Source of the DNA: Acidimicrobiaceae bacterium
Lineage (GTDB): Bacteria; Actinomycetota; Acidimicrobiia; Acidimicrobiales; RAAP-2
Direction: 5' to 3'
Assembly (NCBI GenBank): GCA_003157945.1
Contig: PMFY01000195.1
Coordinates: 970 to 6,695 of the forward strand
DNA length: 5,726 nucleotides
The translations under genes and the position numbers were made by a program. The notes beneath the pieces are model-generated. The model saw only the letters and a list, made by a program, of their open reading frames with translations, was not told the origin of the DNA and did not search any database. Positions 1 to 5,141 of this stretch are shown here, one piece after another (within the stretch, counting starts at the first letter, position 1; each line of letters begins with the position of its first letter).

Positions 1-293
1 CCGGCCATGATCGAGGCGAACAGTGCCTCGTCGTCGGCGTACGACGTGAGCATGATGCAGGCCGTGGACGGGAGCTGGGCCCGGATGTCCCGGCACACCT
101 CCACCCCGCTGCCGTCGGGCAGCCGCACGTCGAGGATGGCCACATCGGGCCGGAGCGCCGGCAGCCGGCTGAGGGCCTCCGCGACGGTGCCGGCCTCCCC
201 CACCACTTCGAGATCGTCGGTCGACTCGAGGAGTGAGCGCAGGCCGGTCCGGACGATCTCGTGATCGTCGAGGAGGAAGACGCGGATGGTCAT
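1..293 (-). CDS. NarL/DevR(DosR)-like response regulator, receiver domain (partial, 3' end off window)
   Basis: This is the N-terminal 97 residues of a response regulator, read leftward and cut by the window edge. It shows a complete receiver core: the acidic pair D9-D10 in LLDDHE, the phospho-acceptor D55 in ILDVRLPDGSG, and the switch threonine T83 in LTSYADDEA. The conserved lysine and the expected LuxR-type helix-turn-helix would lie beyond base 1. The pattern DDHEIVRTGLRSLLE, VVGEAGTVAEAL, LDVRLPDGSG, LTSYADDEA closely matches, from memory, the mycobacterial hypoxia regulator DevR/DosR. It probably receives phosphate from the divergent kinase that starts at 366. The ATG at 291-293 is chosen because a GGAG (298-301, minus strand) sits 4 bases upstream; an in-frame GTG at 309-311 is an alternative. 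DevR orthology is inferred, and the DNA-binding half is unseen. Confidence 0.9.
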   Translation of the reverse strand, partial: MTIRVFLLDDHEIVRTGLRSLLESTDDLEVVGEAGTVAEALSRLPALRPDVAILDVRLPDGSGVEVCRDIRAQLPSTACIMLTSYADDEALFASIMA

Positions 294-353
294 GAGGCTC
301 CATTTGAGCACGTCGGGGGCCTGTCCGTCGGCGGGGGCGCCCACGGGGAGGCG

Positions 354-359
354 TAACCT
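354..359 (+). promoter_or_regulatory. -10 element (TAACCT) for a leaderless kinase transcript
   Basis: TAACCT fits the actinobacterial TANNNT -10 consensus. It ends 6 bases before the GTG at 366, so if the hexamer occupies -12 to -7 the predicted +1 is the G of the start codon. No TTGACA-like -35 is visible at 16-19 bases upstream, which is common in actinobacteria. A GGGGAGG lies at 345-351, 14 bases before the start and upstream of the -10, so it would not be in the transcript. The call rests on motif and spacing only. Confidence 0.5.
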
Positions 360-365
360 GGGGAC

Positions 366-1565
366 GTGGGTGACGACCCGGAGGACCGGAGGGCGGCGTA
401 CGACGGCATCGAGGATCCGGCCACACTGCGCCGGGTGCTCGGGGCGACCCTGCTGCTGGAGTCGAATCTGCACCTGGGCGAACTGCTCAACCACATCGTC
501 GCCGAGGCGCGGTCACTGACCGGCGCCCGGTACGGGGCCCTCGGCGTGCTGGACGAGGGGGGCCGCGCCACCATCGACTTCCTGGCCTCCGGACTCGACA
601 CCGAGGACGAGAGGCGGCTCCTGCAGGGGACCTTCCCCACCGGCAAGGGGGTCCTCGGCGTGCTCGTGTCCGACCCCCGCCCGATCCGCATCCGGGTGAT
701 CGCCGACCACCCCGCCAGCACGGGGTTCCCCCCCGGGCACCCGGCCATGACCTCGTTCCTCGGCACGCCCATCCGGGTCGGGGACCGCGTCTACGGCAAC
801 CTGTACCTGACGGACAAGATCGGCGCCGACGAGTTCACCCGGGACGACGAGGTGGTCATCGAGGCCCTGGCCGTCGCCGCCGGCATCGCCGTGGAGAACG
901 CCCGGCTCCACCAGCGCGCCGGCGAGGTCGCGGTGTACGAGGACCGCGACCGGCTGGCCCGGGACCTGCACGACGGCGTCATCCAGCGGCTCTTCGCCAT
1001 CGGGCTGTCGCTGCAGGGCCTGGCCGCCACCCCGGCCGGCCGGCCCGTGAGCCCCGCCCTCGACGCCGCCATCGCCGACATCGACGAGACCATCCGCCAG
1101 GTGCGGGCCACCATCTTCGAGCTCGGTGGGGCCGGGAACGGTCGCGGCATCCGGGCCCATGTGCTCGCCCTGGCCGAGGAGCTGCAGCCGGTGGTCGGCT
1201 TCGACGTGCCGGTCGAGTTCACGGGGGCCGTGGACACGGCCGTGACCGACTCCGTCGCCGACCAGTTGCTCCCCACCCTGCGCGAGGCGCTCACCAACAT
1301 CGGCCGCCACGCCGGCGCCAGCCGGGCCCGGATCCGCCTCTCCATGGTGGGGCGGTACTGCCGCATGGAGGTCTCGGACAACGGCAAGGGGTTCGCCGAC
1401 GCCCGGGCCACCGACGGCGGGATGGGACTGTTGAACATGCGGCACCGTGCCGAGGGCCTCGGTGGCACGTTCGAGGTGACGCACCCGGCGCAGGGTGGGA
1501 CCACGGTCGTGTGGCAGGTGCCCACCTTCACCGACCGGCAGCCGGCCGGTGCCGACGGTCGGTGA
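366..1565 (+). CDS. DevS/DosT-like GAF-domain sensor histidine kinase, putative haem gas sensor
   Basis: A 399-residue cytosolic kinase with no membrane segment. A single GAF domain spans about residues 35-180. The HisKA_3 dimerisation segment is at about 190-255, with phospho-acceptor H202 in RDLHDGVIQRLF, and an HATPase_c domain covers about 295-387 (E307/N311 in REALTNIGRHA, DNGKG at 338-342, GGMGLLNMRHRAEGLGG from 351). The GAF segment HPASTGFPPGHPAMTSFLG and GNLYLTDK closely matches, from memory, mycobacterial DevS/DosS and DosT. H125 aligns with the DevS haem ligand His149, Y147 with distal Tyr171, and G60 takes the place of DevS Glu87, as in DosT. It should therefore bind haem and respond to O2/NO/CO, phosphorylating the divergent regulator at 1-293. 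Unlike the roughly 575-residue mycobacterial kinases it lacks the second GAF domain. The GTG start is supported by the leaderless -10 at 354-359. Kinase assignment is near certain; haem binding is inferred. Confidence 0.93.
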   Translation: MGDDPEDRRAAYDGIEDPATLRRVLGATLLLESNLHLGELLNHIVAEARSLTGARYGALGVLDEGGRATIDFLASGLDTEDERRLLQGTFPTGKGVLGVLVSDPRPIRIRVIADHPASTGFPPGHPAMTSFLGTPIRVGDRVYGNLYLTDKIGADEFTRDDEVVIEALAVAAGIAVENARLHQRAGEVAVYEDRDRLARDLHDGVIQRLFAIGLSLQGLAATPAGRPVSPALDAAIADIDETIRQVRATIFELGGAGNGRGIRAHVLALAEELQPVVGFDVPVEFTGAVDTAVTDSVADQLLPTLREALTNIGRHAGASRARIRLSMVGRYCRMEVSDNGKGFADARATDGGMGLLNMRHRAEGLGGTFEVTHPAQGGTTVVWQVPTFTDRQPAGADGR

Positions 1566-1575
1566 CCGCGACCGT
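1555..1575. repeat. Inverted repeat spanning the kinase stop codon
   Basis: ACGGTCG (1555-1561) and CGACCGT (1569-1575) are perfect 7-base inverted arms around a 7-base loop that contains the kinase TGA (1563-1565). There is no following T-run, so a classical terminator is not supported. It could be a weak stability element at the mRNA end or chance in GC-rich DNA. Confidence 0.3.
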
Positions 1576-1604
1576 GACCAAATCCTCTACCTGACCGATA
1601 CCCG

Positions 1605-1614
1605 GCTACGTAGC
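1605..1614. promoter_or_regulatory. 10-bp perfect palindrome, candidate operator of the usp operon
   Basis: GCTACGTAGC is identical to its own reverse complement and lies in the 109-base gap between the kinase stop and the stress-protein start. Its T/A-containing core stands out from the GC-rich surroundings. It overlaps a possible -10 (TAGCGT, 1611-1616), and an alternative weak promoter GTGACC (1574-1579), 17 bases, GATACC (1597-1602) lies just upstream. A dimeric regulator bound here could control the operon. It does not match the DosR consensus box. Regulatory function is inferred from position and symmetry alone. Confidence 0.35.
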
Positions 1615-1631
1615 GTGCCCGGTGGGAGCCG

Positions 1632-1656
1632 GGCCCGACGGACGGGCCGTCGGGCC
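1632..1656 (+). promoter_or_regulatory. Strong GC hairpin in the leader of the usp operon
   Basis: GGCCCGACGG (1632-1641) and CCGTCGGGCC (1647-1656) form a perfect 10-bp stem with the 5-base loop ACGGG. It starts 67 bases after the kinase stop and ends 8 bases before the GGGAG ribosome site of the stress-protein gene. No T-run follows, so a factor-independent terminator of the canonical kind is unlikely. It may end kinase transcripts inefficiently, protect the 5' end of the usp mRNA, or modulate translation. The stem is seen directly; its role is inferred. Confidence 0.5.
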
Positions 1657-1664
1657 GCCCACCC

Positions 1665-1669
1665 GGGAG
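1665..1669 (+). promoter_or_regulatory. Ribosome binding site fixing the Usp start
   Basis: GGGAG lies 5 bases upstream of the ATG at 1675-1677. This decides for that ATG over earlier in-frame starts, which would extend the protein back into the kinase gene and through sequence with no Usp resemblance. Confidence 0.7.
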
Positions 1670-1674
1670 ACACG

Positions 1675-2121
1675 ATGACGACAGAGGAACCGCAGCGGGC
1701 CGGGCGCATCGTCGTCGGGTGCGACGGATCGCCGGCCGGTGCCGACGCGCTCGGCTGGGCGGCCGACATGGCCGAGTCCACCGGCGCCACCGTCGAGGTC
1801 ATCGCCGCCTGGCAGTGGCCCACCGGCTACGGCGCCGGGCCGATGATCCCCACCGGGTACGACCCCTCGGGAGACGCCTCCCGCCTCGTGGGCGAAGCCA
1901 TCGAGACGGCAGGCGCGGCCCACCCGGGCGTCGCATTCGTCCCGACGGTGGTGGAAGGTCACCCGGCCACGGTGCTGGTCGACGCCTCCCGGGGGGCCGA
2001 GCTCCTGGCGCTCGGCTCACGGGGCCACGGCGAGCTGGGTGGTCTGCTGCTCGGCTCGGTCGCCGGGCACTGTGCGGCCCATGCGCACTGCCCGGTCCTC
2101 GTCCTCCGGCAGGGAACCTGA
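1675..2121 (+). CDS. UspA-family universal stress protein (single domain, ATP-binding type)
   Basis: A 148-residue single Usp domain of usual length. The first strand RIVVGCDGSPAG carries D17, which normally contacts the nucleotide. Near the C-terminus G114-S-R-G117, nine residues, then G127-S128 matches the G-2x-G-9x-G(S/T) ATP-binding motif, followed by the usual CPVLVLR ending. Proteins of this type bind ATP or AMP in the cytosol and support survival under hypoxia, starvation or redox stress. In mycobacteria several are strongly DosR-controlled, which fits the DosR/DosT-like pair upstream. It is the first gene of a tight operon: its stop is 2 bases before the ABC ATPase start. The 109-base leader with a palindrome and a hairpin suggests its own promoter and regulation separate from the kinase. 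Partner and ligand are unknown. Confidence 0.93.
   Translation: MTTEEPQRAGRIVVGCDGSPAGADALGWAADMAESTGATVEVIAAWQWPTGYGAGPMIPTGYDPSGDASRLVGEAIETAGAAHPGVAFVPTVVEGHPATVLVDASRGAELLALGSRGHGELGGLLLGSVAGHCAAHAHCPVLVLRQGT
2111..2115 (+). promoter_or_regulatory. Ribosome binding site of the ABC ATPase gene, inside the usp 3' end
   Basis: AGGGA lies 8 bases before the GTG at 2124-2126 and within the last codons of the stress-protein gene. It supports this GTG as the start and suggests coupled translation. Confidence 0.55.
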
Positions 2122-2123
2122 GC

Positions 2124-3032
2124 GTGGCCGACCCGCCGGTCGTCCGCACCCGCGGACTCACCAAGCGCTACCGCGGCACCGACGCGCTGGTCGGCCTCGA
2201 CCTCGAGGTGGCGGCGGGCGAGGTGGTCGGCTACCTCGGGCCCAACGGGGCCGGCAAGACGACGACGATCCGCCTGCTGCTCGGCCTGATCCGCCCCACC
2301 TCGGGCACGGCCGAGGTCTTCGGCCTCGACAGCCTGCGGGACGCCGTGGCCGTGCACCGCCGGTTGGCCTACGTGAGCGGTGAGCAGTCGCTGTGGCCGA
2401 ACCTGACCGGCGCCGAGGCCCTGCACCTGCTGGGACAGGTGCAGGGCACGGTGGACGCCGGCTACCGGGACGAGCTGGTCGGGCGGTTCGACCTCGACCC
2501 GTCCAAGAAGGTGCGGGCGTACTCCAAGGGCAACCGGCAGAAGGTGGGGCTGATCGCCGCCCTGGCGTCCCGGCCGGACCTGCTGGTGCTCGACGAGCCG
2601 ACCGCGGGTCTCGACCCCCTCATGGCCCACGAGTTCCGCCGCTGCGTCGGCGAGGCCCGGACGCGGGGCCAGACGGTGTTCCTCTCCTCGCACGTGCTCA
2701 GCGAGGTCGAGGCCCTGTGCGACCGGGTGGCCGTCCTGCGGGAGGGCCGGCTCATCGAGATGGGGACGCTCGCGGACATGCGCCACCTGTCCGCGGTGAC
2801 GGTCGAGGTGACCTTCGAGAGCGACGCGCCCGACCTGTCGGCGGTGGACGGGGTCCTGTCGGCGTCGTCGCACGGCCACCACGCCAGCCTGCAGGTACGC
2901 GGCCCCATGGAACCGCTGCTCCGGGTGCTGGCGGCTGCGGGCGTGCGTCAGCTGCGGAGTCGGGAGCCGTCGCTCGAGGAGCTGTTCCTCACCCTGTACG
3001 GCGACGGCGACGGTGCCACCGGTGACGGCTGA
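2124..3032 (+). CDS. ABC exporter ATP-binding subunit (drug/polyketide exporter type, Rv1218c/TnrB-like)
   Basis: A 302-residue nucleotide-binding subunit that energises the permease encoded next. Motifs in order: Walker A GPNGAGKTT at 39-47, Q-loop region around Q88, signature YSKGNRQK at 133-140 (SKGNRQ in place of LSGGQ), Walker B LLVLDEPT at 153-160 with D157 and E158, D-loop AGLDP at 161-165, and switch histidine H190 in FLSSHVLSE. A tail of about 80 residues follows and ends SLEELFLTLYGD, as in the CcmA/DrrA-type exporter ATPases. Protein length and permease partner recall Rv1218c and the tetronasin ATPase of Streptomyces. GTG 2124 is chosen for its AGGGA site and because earlier in-frame starts lie inside the Usp gene. 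The substrate cannot be read from the sequence; export of a hydrophobic compound is the family expectation. Confidence 0.93.
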   Translation: MADPPVVRTRGLTKRYRGTDALVGLDLEVAAGEVVGYLGPNGAGKTTTIRLLLGLIRPTSGTAEVFGLDSLRDAVAVHRRLAYVSGEQSLWPNLTGAEALHLLGQVQGTVDAGYRDELVGRFDLDPSKKVRAYSKGNRQKVGLIAALASRPDLLVLDEPTAGLDPLMAHEFRRCVGEARTRGQTVFLSSHVLSEVEALCDRVAVLREGRLIEMGTLADMRHLSAVTVEVTFESDAPDLSAVDGVLSASSHGHHASLQVRGPMEPLLRVLAAAGVRQLRSREPSLEELFLTLYGDGDGATGDG

Positions 3033-4683
3033 GCTCGCCACGGTCCCGGTCGCCCACCCGGGCGCGGCCCCCGCGGGACGGTCGCCGACGACGGTCGTCC
3101 TCCGTCGCACGGCCCGACGCACCGTCCGCTCCGGTGCCCTGTGGGGCTACGTCTTCGGTGCCGTCGTCGTGTCCTCGGCGTGGAGCTACTCGAGCATCTA
3201 CAAGACCCCGGCCGAGCGCGCCGCCCTGGCGGCGGCGTTCGGTTCGAACCGCACGACGATCGCCCTCTTCGGCCCCGCACCCCACCTCGAGACCGTCGCC
3301 GGGTTCACCGTGCTCAAGACCTTCCTCACGTTGACCGTGATCGGGGCGGTGTGGGGGCTCCTGACCGCCACCCGGCTGCTGCGGGGCGAGGAGCAGGACG
3401 GACGGTGGGAGCTGCTCCTCGCCGGGGCCACCACCCGCGGCCGGGCCGCCGCCCAGGCCCTGGGCGGCCTCCTCGCCGGCATCGCCGTCCTCTGGGCCGT
3501 GACCGCGCTCCTCCTCGTCGTCGCCGGCCGCTCGTCCCGTGTGGACATCGGGCCCGGGGCCGCGTTGTTCTTCGCCCTGGCCCTGGTGGCCGGCGCCCTG
3601 ATGTTCACGGCGGTCGGCGCCCTGACGAGCCAGCTGGCCGCCACCCGCCGCCAGGCCGCCGGGTATGCCGGGGCGTTCCTCGGCGTGAGCTACGCACTGC
3701 GGCTGGTCGCCGACTCGGGCACCGGGCTCCACTGGCTCGTCTGGTGCACGCCACTCGGCTGGATCGAGGGTCTCCACCCGCTCACGTCGGCCCGGTGGCT
3801 GCCCCTGGTGCCCGTGGGCGCGTTCACCGTCGTCGTCGGCGTGGTGACCGTGCGCCTGGCCGCCAGCCGGGACATCGGCTCGAGCACGATCCCCGACCGG
3901 GACCGGGCCGCGCCCCGTCTCCGCCTGCTCTCCGGCCAGCTGGGTCTGACCGTCCGCCTCGTCCGGCCGACCCTGGTGGCCTGGGCTCTGGCGCTGGCGG
4001 CCACGGGCCTGATCTTCGGCCTGGTGGCCGAAGGTGCGGGCGCGACGCTCTCCGGTTCCTCGGTGCACGACGTGTTCGCCCGACTGGGCGCCTCCGGCGG
4101 CGGGGCCTCGGCCTACCTCGGGATCACGTTCCTCCTGGTCGCCGTCCTGCTGGCGTTCGTGGCGGCCGCCCAGGTCACGGCGGCCCGGTCCGAGGAGCTG
4201 GACGGGCGGCTCGATCCGCTGCTGACCCGTCCCGTGGCCCGGACCCGGTGGCTCGCCGGCCGGCTCGGCGTCGCCGTGCTGGCCCTGACCGCCGGCGCCA
4301 CGGTGGCCGGACTGGCCACGTTGGCCGGGGCGGTCGCCGGCGGTGCCCACGTCGACGGCGGGGCCGTGGTCGGCGCCGGGCTCAACACACTGGCCCCCTC
4401 GGTGTGCGTGCTCGGCCTCGGCGTGCTGGCCTACGGCATCGCCCCGCGGTCCGCCTCGCTCGCCGTCTACGCCGTGGTGGCGTGGTCGGTACTGGTCGAC
4501 GTGATCGGCGGCATCGGCGCCCTCGACCACTGGGTCGCCGACACCTCGGTGTTCCACCAGATGGCGGCGGCCCCGTCCGCGCCACCGCACTGGCCGGCGA
4601 TCGGCTGGATGGTGGCCCTGGGCGTCCTCTCGGCCGTCGCCGGCTGCGCGGCCTTCGCCCGACGGGACGTCCAGGGCGCCTGA
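3013..4683 (+). CDS. ABC exporter permease, 12 membrane helices with internal duplication (Rv1217c/TnrB3-like)
   Basis: A 556-residue integral membrane subunit. Hydrophobic segments lie near residues 43-62, 97-119, 151-171, 182-206, 216-233, 262-284, 320-339, 367-390, 418-440, 452-476, 482-503 and 528-548. This gives two six-helix halves joined by a polar stretch at about 285-318. Each half has the same cytosolic coupling segment after its second helix: EEQDGRWELLLAGATTR (126-142) and EELDGRLDPLLTRPVAR (394-410). This is visible evidence of an ancestral duplication, so one chain does the work of a permease dimer. The length and layout match polyketide-antibiotic or multidrug exporters such as Rv1217c (from memory). 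GTG 3013 overlaps the ATPase gene by 20 bases; GTG 3022 (11-base overlap) is equally possible. Neither has a clear ribosome site, which suggests translational coupling. The N-terminal 40 residues are a basic cytosolic lead, not a signal peptide. Substrate unknown. Confidence 0.9.
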   Translation: MPPVTAELATVPVAHPGAAPAGRSPTTVVLRRTARRTVRSGALWGYVFGAVVVSSAWSYSSIYKTPAERAALAAAFGSNRTTIALFGPAPHLETVAGFTVLKTFLTLTVIGAVWGLLTATRLLRGEEQDGRWELLLAGATTRGRAAAQALGGLLAGIAVLWAVTALLLVVAGRSSRVDIGPGAALFFALALVAGALMFTAVGALTSQLAATRRQAAGYAGAFLGVSYALRLVADSGTGLHWLVWCTPLGWIEGLHPLTSARWLPLVPVGAFTVVVGVVTVRLAASRDIGSSTIPDRDRAAPRLRLLSGQLGLTVRLVRPTLVAWALALAATGLIFGLVAEGAGATLSGSSVHDVFARLGASGGGASAYLGITFLLVAVLLAFVAAAQVTAARSEELDGRLDPLLTRPVARTRWLAGRLGVAVLALTAGATVAGLATLAGAVAGGAHVDGGAVVGAGLNTLAPSVCVLGLGVLAYGIAPRSASLAVYAVVAWSVLVDVIGGIGALDHWVADTSVFHQMAAAPSAPPHWPAIGWMVALGVLSAVAGCAAFARRDVQGA

Positions 4684-4714
4684 CCGCGCCACCCACCGCG
4701 CCACCCATCGCGCC
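4684..4714. repeat. 12-bp tandem repeat just after the permease stop
   Basis: CCGCGCCACCCA occurs at 4684-4695 and again, identically, at 4696-4707. A partial third copy, TCGCGCC, follows at 4708-4714. The array begins on the base after the permease TGA. It is not an inverted repeat, so it is no terminator. It may be a slippage product or a binding site; no function is evident. Confidence 0.6.
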
Positions 4715-4736
4715 GGGTACGCCGGACGGTCTTCGA

Positions 4737-4742
4737 TAGGCT
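4737..4742 (+). promoter_or_regulatory. -10 element (TAGGCT) for a leaderless transcript
   Basis: TAGGCT matches TANNNT and ends exactly 6 bases before the ATG at 4749, placing the predicted +1 on the A of the start codon. No Shine-Dalgarno sequence is present between them. The geometry is identical to that at 354-366. No clear -35 is seen. Confidence 0.6.
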
Positions 4743-4748
4743 CGGCGC

Positions 4749-5105
4749 ATGGCCGACCTCGTCACCGACGGCACCTCCCTCACGCTGGCGATGTCCCGGG
4801 TGGAGCACCTCGAGGGCTTCCGGGGCGACCTGCACGCCCCGCTGGCCTCCGTCAGCGCGGTCCGGGCGGTCGCGGACCCCTGGACCGAACTGCGGGGCCT
4901 GCGCGCCCCCGGCACCGGCGTGCCCGGCGTCATCGCCGTGGGCACCCGTCGGGGGTCGTTCGGCAAGGACTTCGCCGCCGTCCACGGCAAGGGCCCGGCG
5001 GTCGTCGTCGAGTTCGACGGCCAGGAGTTCGAGCGCTGGGTGCTGACGGTGGACGACCCGGACGCGGTCGTCGCCCGGGTGTCCGGGCCACCGGGACCGG
5101 CCTGA
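4749..5105 (+). CDS. Conserved uncharacterised 118-residue protein, possibly PH-like
   Basis: A small soluble protein with no signal peptide and no membrane segment. It alternates short beta-like stretches (SLTLAMS, APLASVSAVRAV, GVIAVGTR, AVVVEFDG, RWVLTVDDP) and ends in a helix-like VDDPDAVVARV. This layout is reminiscent of small bacterial PH-like domains. The central block DPWTELRGLRAPGTGVPGVI and GTRRGSFGKDFAAVHGKGPAVVVE is rich in Gly and Arg; I recall very similar uncharacterised proteins in many actinobacteria, without an assigned function. G65-T-R-R-G-S-F-G-K-D-F and the RAPGTG loop are candidate ligand-binding or partner-binding segments. The ATG start is supported by the leaderless -10 at 4737-4742. 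It has its own promoter, lies 65 bases after the permease stop, and faces the sulfatase gene. No specific function is claimed. Confidence 0.85.
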   Translation: MADLVTDGTSLTLAMSRVEHLEGFRGDLHAPLASVSAVRAVADPWTELRGLRAPGTGVPGVIAVGTRRGSFGKDFAAVHGKGPAVVVEFDGQEFERWVLTVDDPDAVVARVSGPPGPA

Positions 5106-5134
5106 GGCACCCGGCACCCCGTCCCGGGACCGGC
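5091..5134. repeat. 11-bp direct repeat and palindrome between convergent genes
   Basis: CCGGGACCGGC occurs at 5091-5101 (end of the small gene) and at 5124-5134. The second copy overlaps the perfect palindrome GTCCCGGGAC (5121-5130). The 36-base gap between the two converging genes has no convincing stem with a T-run in either direction, so no terminator is called. This may be chance in GC-rich DNA. Confidence 0.3.
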
Positions 5135-5141
5135 ACCGTCG

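Noticed and set aside
294..365. Possible DosR box in the divergent region
   Set aside because: Comparing GTCGGGGGCCTGTCCGTCGG with the recalled consensus TTSGGGACTWWAGTCCCSAA gives too many mismatches. No better match was seen here or in 1566-1674.
513..1484. 323-residue open frame on the minus strand opposite the kinase
   Set aside because: No recognisable motif and biased composition; the plus strand carries full kinase motifs.
1562..1596. Repeated TGACC units as a regulatory array
   Set aside because: Copies at 1562, 1574 and 1591 are irregularly spaced, only 5-6 bases long, and partly inside the kinase stop region; chance is likely.
1495..1674. N-terminal extension of the Usp gene starting inside the kinase gene
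   Set aside because: The extension has no Usp resemblance, overlaps kinase coding sequence, and lacks a ribosome site. The ATG at 1675 has GGGAG at good spacing.
1719..2123. Upstream extension of the ABC ATPase frame through the Usp gene
   Set aside because: This part is an Arg-rich out-of-frame shadow of Usp. ATPase homology begins right after the GTG at 2124.
2989..4704. 571-residue open frame on the minus strand opposite the permease
   Set aside because: Its translation is low-complexity Gly/Arg/Glu/His-rich, typical of the antisense of a GC-rich gene. The plus strand encodes a clear 12-helix permease.
5106..5141. Bidirectional terminator between the convergent genes
   Set aside because: The palindrome GTCCCGGGAC allows only a tiny stem and there is no T-run on either strand.
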